From: Microbulbifer sp. YPW1
GTDB taxonomy: Bacteria > Pseudomonadota > Gammaproteobacteria > Pseudomonadales > Cellvibrionaceae
Assembly (NCBI RefSeq): GCF_013367775.1
Contig: NZ_CP055157.1
Location: 496,001-560,000 of the forward strand
DNA: 64,000 bases
Direction of reading: 5' to 3'
The notes beneath the pieces are model-generated. The model saw only the letters and a program-made list of their open reading frames with translations. It had not been told where the DNA came from and ran no database searches. The stretch's first letter is position 1. The number at the start of each line of letters is the position of its first letter. This document shows positions 8,770 to 16,731 of this stretch, piece after piece. The position numbers were made by a program, and so were the translations under genes.

Positions 8770-11055
8770 ATGAACAAGTACTACAGGCTCTGGTGGGCGC
8801 TTATTGCGGTGCTGGGGGTCACATTCGGGATATTGGGATATTTCGGCAAGGAGGTGTATCGGGTAGCACCGCCGATTCCGGAGCAGGTGCTGACGCAAGA
8901 TGGCGAGCTGCTGATGACCCGCGACAGCATTCTCGACGGACAGACCGCATGGCAGTCGGTAGGCGGAATGCAGCTGGGCTCCATCTGGGGACACGGCGCC
9001 TATCAGGCACCGGACTGGACTGCGGACTGGCTACACCGGGAACTGCTCGCCTGGCTGGATCTGGCAGCGCAGGATGAGTATGACCGGCCCTATGCCGAAC
9101 TGGGACCGGCGCAGCAGAACAACCTGCAGTTCCAGCTCAAGCAGGCCTATCGCCAGAATAGCTATGACGCGAATCGCGATACCCTGGTACTGAGTGCGCG
9201 GCGGGTAAAGGCGATCGAGAACACCGCGGAATACTATCACCGCCTGTTTGGCGCGGCGCCAGAGTTACAGCAAACGCGCCGCAGCTATGCGATGAAGGAA
9301 GACACGCTGCCGAGCAGCGAGCGTCGCGACCGCCTCAGCGAATTTTTCTTCTGGACCGCGTGGGCCGCAGCCACCGAACGCGCCCCCGGAGAAGCCACCT
9401 ATACCAACAACTGGCCGCACGAGCCGCTGATCGACAATGTACCGACGGCGGAGAATGTGGTGTGGTCGGTTGTCAGCGTTGTGCTGCTGATCGCGGGTAT
9501 TGGCGGGCTGGTGTGGGCCTGGTCATTTATGCGCGGCAAGGATGAAGCCGAACCGGTTCCGCCACACACCGACCCGCTCACCACTCTTGCACTTACCCCT
9601 TCTCAGAAAGCGTTGGGAAAATATCTGTTCATCGTGATTGCCCTGTTTGTGTTCCAGGTTTTTCTCGGTGGATTTACCGCGCATTACACGGTGGAAGGAC
9701 AGGCTTTCTACGGAATAGAAACGTCCAAATGGTTCCCCTACAGCCTGGTGCGCACCTGGCATATCCAGTCCGCCCTCTTCTGGATTGCCACTGGTTTCCT
9801 CGCTGCGGGCCTGTTCCTGGCCCCCATCATCAACGGCGGCAAGGATCCAAGGTTCCAGAAACTGGGTGTGGATATCCTGTTCTGGGCACTGGTGGTCGTC
9901 GTCGCCGGCTCCTTCCTGGGCAATTATTTCGCCATCGCACAGATCATGCCTGCGGAGTGGAATTTCTGGCTCGGGCACCAGGGCTATGAATACGTGGATC
10001 TCGGCCGTCTTTGGCAGATCGGCAAGTTCACCGGCATCGTCTTCTGGCTGGTACTGATGTTGCGCGGCATCGCACCCGCGCTGCGCCAGCCCGGTGACAA
10101 GCACCTTCTGGTACTGCTCACGGCATCAGTAATTGCCATCGGCCTGTTTTACGGTGCCGGCTTCTTCTACGGTGAGCGCACCCATATTTCCATCATGGAA
10201 TACTGGCGCTGGTGGATCGTGCACCTGTGGGTAGAGGGCTTCTTTGAAGTGTTTGCCACCGCCGCACTGGCGTTTATTTTCTGCAGCATGGGACTGGTCT
10301 CCAAAAGAATGGCCACCATCGCGTCACTGGCCTCGGCCTCCCTGTTTATGCTGGGCGGCGTGCCGGGCACCTTCCACCACCTGTATTTCTCCGGTACCAC
10401 GACGCCAGTAATGGCGGTGGGTGCGACCTTCAGTGCACTGGAAGTTGTTCCCCTGATTGTGCTCGGCCATGAAGCCTGGGAACACTACCGCCTGCAGCAC
10501 CGCGCGGACTGGATGCAGAAAATCAAATGGCCGCTGATGTTCTTCGTGGCGGTTGCGTTCTGGAACATGCTCGGCGCCGGCGTACTGGGTTTCTCGATCA
10601 ACCCGCCAATCTCGCTGTATTACGTGCAGGGACTGAATACTACTGCCACACACGCGCACGGTGCACTGTTCGGTGTCTATGGTTTTCTCGCCCTCGGCTT
10701 TACCCTGTTGATCCTTCGCTATATCCGCCCGCAGCTGGTGTTCAGTGAACGACTGATGCGTATGGCCTTCTGGTGGTTGAACGGTGGACTGGCACTGATG
10801 TTGTTCAGCAGCCTGTTACCGGTGGGGATCATCCAGTTTATTGCCAGCGCATCGGAAGGACTCTGGTATGCCCGCAGTGAATCCTTTATGCAGAGTGACC
10901 TGCTACAGACACTGCGCTGGGTTCGCACTTTCGGTGATGCGGTGTTTATCGTCGGCGCGCTGGCAGTGGCCTGGCAGGTGATGAAAGGGTTGTTCAATAT
11001 TGGTGGCCATGCGCCGCTGGATATCATCGACACCCAATCAGCGAATCGTACCTGA
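8770..11055 (+). CDS. norB: Quinol-dependent nitric oxide reductase (qNor), single subunit
   Basis: This enzyme reduces two NO to N2O using quinol at the inner membrane. The 761-residue length fits qNor/NorZ: an N-terminal TM plus a soluble NorC-like region (about residues 30-220) without a CxxCH haem c motif, then about 12 TM segments. Haem and FeB ligand motifs are visible: RTWHIQSALFW, HLWVEGFFEVFA (His with the characteristic nearby Glu), TFHHLYFSG, and TTATHAHGALFGVYG. It follows the hemerythrin gene within 37 bases and ends at a strong intrinsic terminator. NsrR control through the upstream box is likely. It pairs with narGHI for nitrate-derived NO; no nir genes are in this window. Confidence 0.96.
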   Translation: MNKYYRLWWALIAVLGVTFGILGYFGKEVYRVAPPIPEQVLTQDGELLMTRDSILDGQTAWQSVGGMQLGSIWGHGAYQAPDWTADWLHRELLAWLDLAAQDEYDRPYAELGPAQQNNLQFQLKQAYRQNSYDANRDTLVLSARRVKAIENTAEYYHRLFGAAPELQQTRRSYAMKEDTLPSSERRDRLSEFFFWTAWAAATERAPGEATYTNNWPHEPLIDNVPTAENVVWSVVSVVLLIAGIGGLVWAWSFMRGKDEAEPVPPHTDPLTTLALTPSQKALGKYLFIVIALFVFQVFLGGFTAHYTVEGQAFYGIETSKWFPYSLVRTWHIQSALFWIATGFLAAGLFLAPIINGGKDPRFQKLGVDILFWALVVVVAGSFLGNYFAIAQIMPAEWNFWLGHQGYEYVDLGRLWQIGKFTGIVFWLVLMLRGIAPALRQPGDKHLLVLLTASVIAIGLFYGAGFFYGERTHISIMEYWRWWIVHLWVEGFFEVFATAALAFIFCSMGLVSKRMATIASLASASLFMLGGVPGTFHHLYFSGTTTPVMAVGATFSALEVVPLIVLGHEAWEHYRLQHRADWMQKIKWPLMFFVAVAFWNMLGAGVLGFSINPPISLYYVQGLNTTATHAHGALFGVYGFLALGFTLLILRYIRPQLVFSERLMRMAFWWLNGGLALMLFSSLLPVGIIQFIASASEGLWYARSESFMQSDLLQTLRWVRTFGDAVFIVGALAVAWQVMKGLFNIGGHAPLDIIDTQSANRT

Positions 11056-11122
11056 ACACACAGCACGCTATGTACACAGCCTTGCAGCGCCCTCAATCGA
11101 GGGGCAGCAACTCACAGGACTT

Positions 11123-11149
11123 GCTGCACGACCCCGTGCAGCTTTTTTT
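11123..11149 (+). terminator. Intrinsic terminator of hemerythrin-norB
   Basis: GCTGCACG and CGTGCAGC form a perfect eight-base stem with an ACCC loop, followed directly by seven T. It begins 68 bases after the norB stop. Its distal T-run overlaps the end of the TrhP remnant on the other strand. Confidence 0.93.
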
Positions 11150-11377
11150 ATTTATCGATATGACGCATCAGCATGCTGTAGCCGAGATCTCTGGCTGGCA
11201 GCTCCGGCGGCCAGCGCGTCGTCGATCGCCGCAGCCAGGTTTTCGATCCGATTGAATTCGTTGTTGCGCACTCGCAGGCTGTAGCGCGGCTGCCCCCATA
11301 TACACCGCATCCGCGCCGTAGGCGAATGCGTAGCGCATGCTTTTCAGGGTACCGGCCGGGGAAAGCAGTTCAATCAT
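11148..11377 (-). pseudogene. Internally deleted, frameshifted remnant of the tRNA-hydroxylation U32 peptidase-like gene trhP/yegQ
   Basis: The start region reads MIELLSPAGTLKSMRYAFAY then GADAVYMG, the conserved TrhP/YegQ N-terminus, with AGGAG before the ATG. An extra G in a G-run at YMG shifts the frame. Removing it restores QPRYSLRVRNNEFNRIENLA. Soon after, another frame gives PELPARDLGYSMLMRHIDK and a stop, which resembles the C-terminal end of E. coli YegQ (DLELNYALLMRNF, from memory). About 380 of the usual 450 or so residues are missing between the two ends. It sits 11 bases after nnrS on the same strand and is almost certainly nonfunctional. Confidence 0.82.
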
Positions 11378-11388
11378 AGGGATTACTC

Positions 11389-12549
11389 CTAACCGGGTTG
11401 ACCGTCGGTGCGCGGCGCCATCAGCATCGGTGCGTAATAGTATAAATACAATCCGTAGCCGAGCAGCCAGCCGCACACAGCGACCATCAAGCCGTTACTC
11501 GCCGGTGCCCAGAAGATCCGCGCCAGCGCCGCCAGTGCCAGCGCGGCAAACGCCAGCGGCATCAAGCGCGGGCATTTCAGCATGCGGCCGGTATGGCCGA
11601 GGGTGACGCGGCTGATCATCGCCAGGATCATGCCACCGATTCCGCCAACGGCAAACGCGTGTAACGCACCGCTCTCAAGCCCGCGCGCAATGCCGGTCCA
11701 GGCGAGAAATGCCATAAAAAAACCCAGCACGATGAACCAGTAGCTCACATGCAGCGACCAGAGCAGCGGCTCGCGCCAGATCAGCGACGGGCGCCAGAGA
11801 CCACAGCGCGCCAGCTGCAGTACCGCCAGTAGCAGTGCCAACCACCCCCACACCGGTTGCGGCAGGTTAAAGCCGACTGCCAGCAGCAGCGCCAGCACAC
11901 CGATATGGCTGCCAATTTCCAGAACCACAATTTTATCTCGCTGCTGCATCTGAAACCGCCGCGCGGTAAAAAAGGGAATTACCCTGCCGCCAAAGACCGT
12001 GATCAGACCGGTGACCAGCAACAGGGTCACAAGGCCCCCTGCGCGCTGCCAAGCGGGAAGCAGCCAGTGGGCGGCGGCCAGTGCTGCGAAGGCGATCAGC
12101 GCAGGGATGACAAACAGATTGCGCCACTGACGCACGGCGAGAATACGGCGGCCAGTCAGCACCGCGGCCACCAGAAAAAAACCACTTTCAAACATCACCG
12201 GCAGCCACAACGGTACACCGGCAAATAAATAGCCGAGCCGCGCCGCGAGCCACAGAGCACTCAGCCCGGCCAATGCGCGGCCGGTGGGTGCACGCAGGCC
12301 AGTCCAGGTTTGCATGGCGGTGGTGATAAAGCCAACCACCACGGCGCCGGCAAATCCGAAAAGCATTTCATGGGCATGCCAGATGACGCCGCCGCGCAGC
12401 GCCGGCAGAGAAATGCCGCGCAGCTGCGCGAGCCAGATACACAACGCAATGCCGCCCCAGACGGCGGCACCGAGAAACATCGGACGGAACGGCATGCGCC
12501 ACAGGGGCAAGAGCGTTTGTTCGCGTTCACGGTCCATGATTTGCAACAT
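11389..12549 (-). CDS. nnrS: NnrS-family haem/copper membrane protein of NO stress
   Basis: NnrS proteins are polytopic inner-membrane proteins that relieve NO stress, often under NO-responsive regulators. The 386-residue product shows the family N-terminus PLWRMPFRPMFLGAAVWGG, then GVIWHAHEMLFGFAGAVVVG, which carries the conserved His pair. Further along are GGRVIPFFTARR, LHAFAVGGIGGMILAMISRV and TLGHTGR. About 12 hydrophobic segments are present. A GGAG lies about eight bases before the ATG. It is downstream of narK on the same strand beyond an intrinsic terminator, and is followed by the TrhP remnant. I saw no clear NsrR box directly upstream, so its promoter is uncertain. Confidence 0.93.
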   Translation of the reverse strand: MLQIMDREREQTLLPLWRMPFRPMFLGAAVWGGIALCIWLAQLRGISLPALRGGVIWHAHEMLFGFAGAVVVGFITTAMQTWTGLRAPTGRALAGLSALWLAARLGYLFAGVPLWLPVMFESGFFLVAAVLTGRRILAVRQWRNLFVIPALIAFAALAAAHWLLPAWQRAGGLVTLLLVTGLITVFGGRVIPFFTARRFQMQQRDKIVVLEIGSHIGVLALLLAVGFNLPQPVWGWLALLLAVLQLARCGLWRPSLIWREPLLWSLHVSYWFIVLGFFMAFLAWTGIARGLESGALHAFAVGGIGGMILAMISRVTLGHTGRMLKCPRLMPLAFAALALAALARIFWAPASNGLMVAVCGWLLGYGLYLYYYAPMLMAPRTDGQPG

Positions 12550-12581
12550 AACTCGACTCCAAAAACTTCACGGTGGTGACG

Positions 12582-12606
12582 AAAAAAAGGGGAGTTCACA
12601 CTCCCC
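12582..12606 (-). terminator. Intrinsic terminator between narK and nnrS
   Basis: Read on the minus strand, GGGGAGT and ACTCCCC form a seven-base stem with a four-base loop, followed by seven T. It begins 31 bases after the narK stop. Only about 32 bases separate it from the nnrS start, so nnrS relies on readthrough or on a promoter overlapping the hairpin. Confidence 0.9.
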
Positions 12607-12636
12607 TGAAGCAACAACGTACGAATGCGGTTCGCG

Positions 12637-14250
12637 TTACGGGTTGTAGAATTCGCCGCCTTTGCGCAGGTAGTACCAGTAGTTAATCACCAGGCACACG
12701 CCGTAGAAAATAGCAAAACCGGCCAGGGCATACTCGGGGGTAGTCGCCTTGATCTGCTCACCGAATACTTTGGGAATATAAAAAGCACCGTAAGCGGCAA
12801 CTGCAGAAGTCCAACCCAGTACCGGGCCCGCCTGCTCTTTCGGGAACACCATGGCAATGGTACGGAAAGTGGAACCGTTACCGATACCAGTTGCCGCAAA
12901 CAGTGTCAGGAACAGCAGGAAGAACGGAACAAAGTAGTCCTCGGGAGAAGCCGCCGCGTAGGCTGCTTTCATGTAGTAAGCGACACCCAGCGCGCTGGCC
13001 ACCATGATCACGGCACAGACCTGGGTAACCAATGCGCCACCGATACGATCCGCAATCCAGCCGCCCACCGGACGGATCAGCGCACCGATAAACGGACCCA
13101 TCCAGGCGTACATCAGTGCGCTGGGGCCGTTCGGGTTGATAGTGTCGTGGGTCATCACGCCATCGACCATCACGTGGCTATAGCCAAAGATCACTTTGAT
13201 GGCGAGCGGGAAGGCCGCGGCGAAACCAATAAAGCTGCCGAAGGTCATGGTGTAAATCACACTCATCACCCAGGTGTGCTTATTGTTGAAGATTCGATAC
13301 TGGCGATTGAGGCTGTTGCGGATATCACCTGGCAGCATCTTCAGGCCGTAGACGGTGCCGAAAATCACCAGTACCAGCACGATTTCCTTGGGTATACCCC
13401 AGCCGGAGCCGTTGGCACTTTCCGGCAGTATCAGCCACAGGCCGATGATCGCATTGATCAGGCCGATACCGAGCATCAGGCTCATCTTGCCAAAGGTACT
13501 GAGCGGACTGCCGATATCCGGAGACACCTCATCGGTGCGGATATTGTTCATGCCAAACCAGGTGGCGAGCGCGAGGGGAACCAGCAGAAGCAGCCAGACA
13601 AAACCGGCGTTCTGGATCCAGGAGTCGGAACCCGCAGGCACCTTGCCGATCAGGGAGCCGGAAGAATTGACCAGCACCATCGGATCGCCGCCCATAGCGC
13701 CGAAGGCACCAAAAGTCATAAACAGCGGCACAATGATCTGCATGGTGGTTACGCCAAAATTACCGAGACCGGCATTCAGGCCCAGCGCCAACCCCTGTTT
13801 TTCCTTGGGGAAGAAAAAGCTGATGTTGGACATTGACGAGGCGAAGTTACCGCCGCCGAAACCACTGAGCAGCGCCAGCAGCTGGAACACCCACAGGGGC
13901 GTGTTCTTGTCCTGCAAGGCGATACCGGTACCGAGTGCAGGCAACAGCAACAGCGCGGTGGTAAACATGATGGTGTTGCGCCCGCCGCAAAGGCGGATAA
14001 AGAAGCTGCTGGGAATCCGCAGCGTGGCGCCGGTCAGGCCGGCGATGGCCATCAGGGTAAAGAGTTCAGACTTGGCAATCGGGAATCCCAGGTTGAGCAT
14101 CTGTACCGTGATGATGCCCCAGTAAAGCCAGACGGCGAATCCGGCCAGCAGGCTGGGGATCGAGATCCACAGATTGCGGTTGGCGATTTTCTTGCCCCTG
14201 GATTGCCAGAACTGGCTGTTCTCCGGGGACCATTCATAGATATCAGACAC
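12637..14250 (-). CDS. narK: Nitrate/nitrite MFS transporter NarK
   Basis: NarK-family transporters import nitrate and/or exchange nitrate for nitrite across the inner membrane. The 537-residue protein has about 12 TM segments. It has the two glycine-rich nitrate signature motifs, around GGGNFASSMSNISFFFP and GIGNGSTFRTIAMVFPKEQ. The arginines of the substrate site lie in the LRIPSSFFIRLCGGRN and IRPVGGWIADRIGG regions. The start is GTG with AGGAG about ten bases upstream. It is divergent from narL. The upstream region holds an FNR-like half-site, a short inverted repeat and a perfect NarL palindrome. Whether it is a NarK1-type symporter or NarK2-type antiporter cannot be settled by eye. Confidence 0.95.
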   Translation of the reverse strand: MSDIYEWSPENSQFWQSRGKKIANRNLWISIPSLLAGFAVWLYWGIITVQMLNLGFPIAKSELFTLMAIAGLTGATLRIPSSFFIRLCGGRNTIMFTTALLLLPALGTGIALQDKNTPLWVFQLLALLSGFGGGNFASSMSNISFFFPKEKQGLALGLNAGLGNFGVTTMQIIVPLFMTFGAFGAMGGDPMVLVNSSGSLIGKVPAGSDSWIQNAGFVWLLLLVPLALATWFGMNNIRTDEVSPDIGSPLSTFGKMSLMLGIGLINAIIGLWLILPESANGSGWGIPKEIVLVLVIFGTVYGLKMLPGDIRNSLNRQYRIFNNKHTWVMSVIYTMTFGSFIGFAAAFPLAIKVIFGYSHVMVDGVMTHDTINPNGPSALMYAWMGPFIGALIRPVGGWIADRIGGALVTQVCAVIMVASALGVAYYMKAAYAAASPEDYFVPFFLLFLTLFAATGIGNGSTFRTIAMVFPKEQAGPVLGWTSAVAAYGAFYIPKVFGEQIKATTPEYALAGFAIFYGVCLVINYWYYLRKGGEFYNP

Positions 14251-14281
14251 AATCTTGGCTCCTGCTCGGGTAGTTGTTCTC

Positions 14282-14301
14282 GGCTGTCAATATGGACAGC
14301 C
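14282..14301. repeat. Perfect 7-base inverted repeat in the narK leader/promoter
   Basis: GGCTGTC, six bases, then GACAGCC. It lies 32-51 bases before the narK start, about where the -10 region and transcript start would fall if the FNR-like site acts at -41.5. It may be an operator or a leader hairpin. No known motif was recognised. Confidence 0.5.
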
Positions 14302-14313
14302 CCCGACCAGCGC

Positions 14314-14327
14314 TCAATTACCATCAA
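14314..14327 (-). promoter_or_regulatory. FNR/Anr-like site upstream of narK
   Basis: On the narK strand the sequence is TTGAT-GGTA-ATTGA: one perfect FNR half-site and one half matching 3 of 5. Its centre is about 70 bases before the GTG. A class II position at -41.5 would give a leader of about 28 bases, which is reasonable. Anaerobic activation of narK is expected from the family. The site itself is moderate. Confidence 0.5.
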
Positions 14328-14438
14328 TAAGTACTCCCTTTTTTCCGGCCGCGCAATTGTCGGTGCACCCGAAGTTCCGCCGCTCCCGTGCACAGTGTTT
14401 ATCCCCAGAGCCAGGCAGGGCGCCGCCGCCGGAAACAC

Positions 14439-14454
14439 TACCCCCTAAGGGGTA
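14439..14454. promoter_or_regulatory. Perfect NarL 7-2-7 palindrome between narK and narL
   Basis: TACCCCC-TA-AGGGGTA is a perfect 16-base palindrome matching the NarL 7-2-7 arrangement. It lies 84 bases before the narL start and about 190 bases before narK. Nitrate-dependent control of narK at a distance and autoregulation of narL are both plausible. Confidence 0.75.
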
Positions 14455-14537
14455 GACCGCTCGAGCGAGGGGTTGCCTGTGCTAGCATATCGACAACGAG
14501 CCGCCCCACCGACAATCACTTAAATCCAGGAGCGATC

Positions 14538-15206
14538 ATGCCTAGTACCGCCAGAGTCATGATGGTCGACGACCATCCGCTGTTTCGAAAAGGACTGATG
14601 CAGTTGTTCAGCCTGGAGCCGCGCCTGGAATTGGTGGCGGAGGCCAGTAGTGGCGAGGAAGCGGTGCGCCTGGCGGATGAGTGCGACCCGGATATCATCC
14701 TGCTCGATCTGAATATGCGCGGTATGGACGGCCTCGACACCCTGCGGGCCATGCGCGCCGGCGGTGTGACCGCACGCATCGTGATGCTCACGGTCTCTGA
14801 CAACAACGCCGACGTGGTGGCCTGTATCCGCGCCGGTGCCGATGGCTACCTGCTGAAGGATATGGACCCCGAGGAGATCCTCGACCAGGTGCTGGCGGCA
14901 ACCCATGGCAAGATGGCCATCAGCCAGCGCCTCACCGAAATCCTCGCCTCCGCGCTGCGCAAGCCCGACCGCGCTGGCGCCGATACCCTTTCCACCCTGA
15001 CCAGCCGTGAATACCAGATTCTGCAGCTGATCGCCGACGGCCTCAGCAACAAACTGATTGCCCGCGAACTGGATATCAGCGATGCCACCGTAAAGGTGCA
15101 CGTTAAACACCTGCTGAAAAAACTCGGCATGCGCTCCCGGGTGGAGGCGGCCGTGTGGATGGTCAATCAAAAACGCTCGGAAACTGCCGTACCCCGGAGT
15201 ACATGA
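14538..15206 (+). CDS. narL: Nitrate response regulator NarL
   Basis: This is a two-component response regulator of 222 residues that binds DNA when phosphorylated by NarX. The receiver domain starts MPSTARVMMVDDHPLFRKGL, with the acidic pair at D11-D12, the phosphoacceptor D57 in LLDLNMRGMDG and the conserved Lys in YLLKD. The LuxR-type helix-turn-helix covers about residues 150-215 (LTSREYQILQLIADGLSNK, DATVKVHVKHLLKKLG). I chose the ATG at 14538 because CAGGAG precedes it and the receiver domain begins there; an upstream in-frame extension has no domain. The stop overlaps the moeA start (ATGA). The partner kinase narX is about 7.8 kb upstream on the same strand. Confidence 0.95.
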   Translation: MPSTARVMMVDDHPLFRKGLMQLFSLEPRLELVAEASSGEEAVRLADECDPDIILLDLNMRGMDGLDTLRAMRAGGVTARIVMLTVSDNNADVVACIRAGADGYLLKDMDPEEILDQVLAATHGKMAISQRLTEILASALRKPDRAGADTLSTLTSREYQILQLIADGLSNKLIARELDISDATVKVHVKHLLKKLGMRSRVEAAVWMVNQKRSETAVPRST

Positions 15207-16444
15207 TGAGTGACTGCTGTTCCCAGCCCGGCCTGATGCCTGTCGAAGTGGCCCGGGCAACCCTGCTCGAAGACCTGACCCCGGTGACCAGACAGGAGCC
15301 GCTGGCGCTGATACACGCCTGCGGCCGCGTGCTGTCCCAGGCGGTGAATTCACCAGAAAACCTGCCGCCCTGCGACAACTCCGCCATGGACGGCTATGCA
15401 CTGCGCTTTGCCGACCTGGCATCCGGTGAACCACTGGAACTGATCGGCCACTCCTTTGCCGGCAACCCGTTTGACGGCCAGGTGAATCCGGGCACCTGTG
15501 TACGCATCATGACCGGCGCCGCGCTACCTGCCGGAGCCGACACGGTGGTGATGCAGGAACAGGTCACCACCCAGGGCGAACGCGTTTCCATCGGCGGTGA
15601 TGTACGTCCCGGTGACCATATCCGCCGGTGCGGTGAAGATGTGCGGGCGGGGGAGGAATTACTGGCGCGAGGCGCGCGTATCTCGGTAGCCCATATTGCC
15701 CTGCTGGCGGCCGCCGGCATTGGCGAGGTGAGCGTACTGCGACAGCCCGTGGTCGCGCTGTTTTCCACCGGCGACGAACTGCGCCAGGCGGGCGAACCCC
15801 TCGGCAACGGCGACATTTACGACAGCAACCGCAGTGCCCTGCTGGCCGCGCTGGCAAAGCTGGACGTGCAGGTGATTGACCTCGGTATTCTGCCGGACGA
15901 CAAACGGGTCATCCGGGACAACCTCACCCGCGCCGCCCGCGAGGCCGATGCGATTATCACCTCCGGCGGCGTGTCCGTGGGGGATGCCGATTACACGCGG
16001 GAAGTGCTGGAGGAGATGGGCCAGATCGGCTTCTGGAAAGTGGCGATGAAACCGGGCAAGCCCTTCGCCTACGGGCGCCTGCAGGGTACCCCCTTCTTTG
16101 GCCTCCCCGGCAATCCGGTATCCGCCCTGATTACCTTTCAGCAGCTGGTGGTGCCGGCGCTGCGCCTGTTACAGGGGGGCCAGTGGTCTGCCCCCATCCG
16201 ATTGCGGGCCGAACTGCGCCAGCCCCTCAAGAAGAAACCTGGCCGCACCGACTTCCAACGGGGCAGCTACCGCAGTGATGAAGCCGGCAACCTGCTGGTT
16301 GAGCCGGTGGGCAGCCAGGGCAGTCACATCCTGTCCGGCCTCGCCGGGGCCAACTGCCTGATCGTATTGCCGCGGGAAGGTGGCAATGTCGATGCCGGTG
16401 AAATGGTGAGCATAGAGCCGCTGGCGTCCCCCTTCGCTCCCTGA
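15203..16444 (+). CDS. moeA: Molybdopterin molybdenumtransferase MoeA
   Basis: MoeA inserts molybdate into adenylated molybdopterin, the last common step of molybdenum-cofactor assembly. The 413-residue protein has the MoeA domain order: PPCDNSAMDGYALRF, a beta domain around VRIMTGAALPAGADTVVMQE, then the MPT-binding fold with FSTGDEL, DSNRSALLAAL, TSGGVSVGDADYTREVL and KPGKPFAYG, and a C-terminal domain with GLPGNPVSALITF. The two successive ATG codons at 15203 and 15206 follow GGAG and overlap the narL stop, so narL and moeA are translationally coupled. Linking nitrate signalling to cofactor supply makes sense because NarG requires Mo-bisMGD. Confidence 0.95.
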   Translation: MMSDCCSQPGLMPVEVARATLLEDLTPVTRQEPLALIHACGRVLSQAVNSPENLPPCDNSAMDGYALRFADLASGEPLELIGHSFAGNPFDGQVNPGTCVRIMTGAALPAGADTVVMQEQVTTQGERVSIGGDVRPGDHIRRCGEDVRAGEELLARGARISVAHIALLAAAGIGEVSVLRQPVVALFSTGDELRQAGEPLGNGDIYDSNRSALLAALAKLDVQVIDLGILPDDKRVIRDNLTRAAREADAIITSGGVSVGDADYTREVLEEMGQIGFWKVAMKPGKPFAYGRLQGTPFFGLPGNPVSALITFQQLVVPALRLLQGGQWSAPIRLRAELRQPLKKKPGRTDFQRGSYRSDEAGNLLVEPVGSQGSHILSGLAGANCLIVLPREGGNVDAGEMVSIEPLASPFAP

Positions 16445-16509
16445 GCCAGGCTGCACCTGCACGCCACCCGGTCCGCATTTCGGCAACCACCCAACATCCG
16501 CCCCGCGAG

Positions 16510-16533
16510 CGCCCCGATCAACATATCGGGGCG
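16510..16533. terminator. Hairpin after moeA, possible terminator
   Basis: CGCCCCGAT and ATCGGGGCG form a perfect nine-base stem around CAACAT, 65 bases after the moeA stop. There is no U-tract on either strand, so it may be a Rho-assisted terminator or mRNA end. Confidence 0.45.
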
Positions 16534-16600
16534 AATTCCCTGCACGCTGTTTTCGAGCCACTGCCACCTGAATCTGACGGGCAACCTCAAAATCGCGATT

Positions 16601-16619
16601 GATATCGATTCTCATTTTA
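16601..16619. promoter_or_regulatory. Fur-box-like site before the TonB-dependent receptor
   Basis: GATATCGATTCTCATTTTA matches the 19-base Fur consensus at about 13 positions when aligned without gaps. It lies 112 bases before the receptor start. The rest of the 287-base moeA/receptor gap shows only the hairpin at 16510 and no gene. Iron repression is inferred from the match and the receptor family. Confidence 0.55.
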
Positions 16620-16731
16620 ACTATTATCGCCCTCCTCAACGGCGGCACGCCCACAACCAGTTGACGGGCTCTCCGCTGCCGCCGGTTTCACGATCGAACA
16701 ACAAGCTTGTACCCAAACCTAGGAGCCTCGG

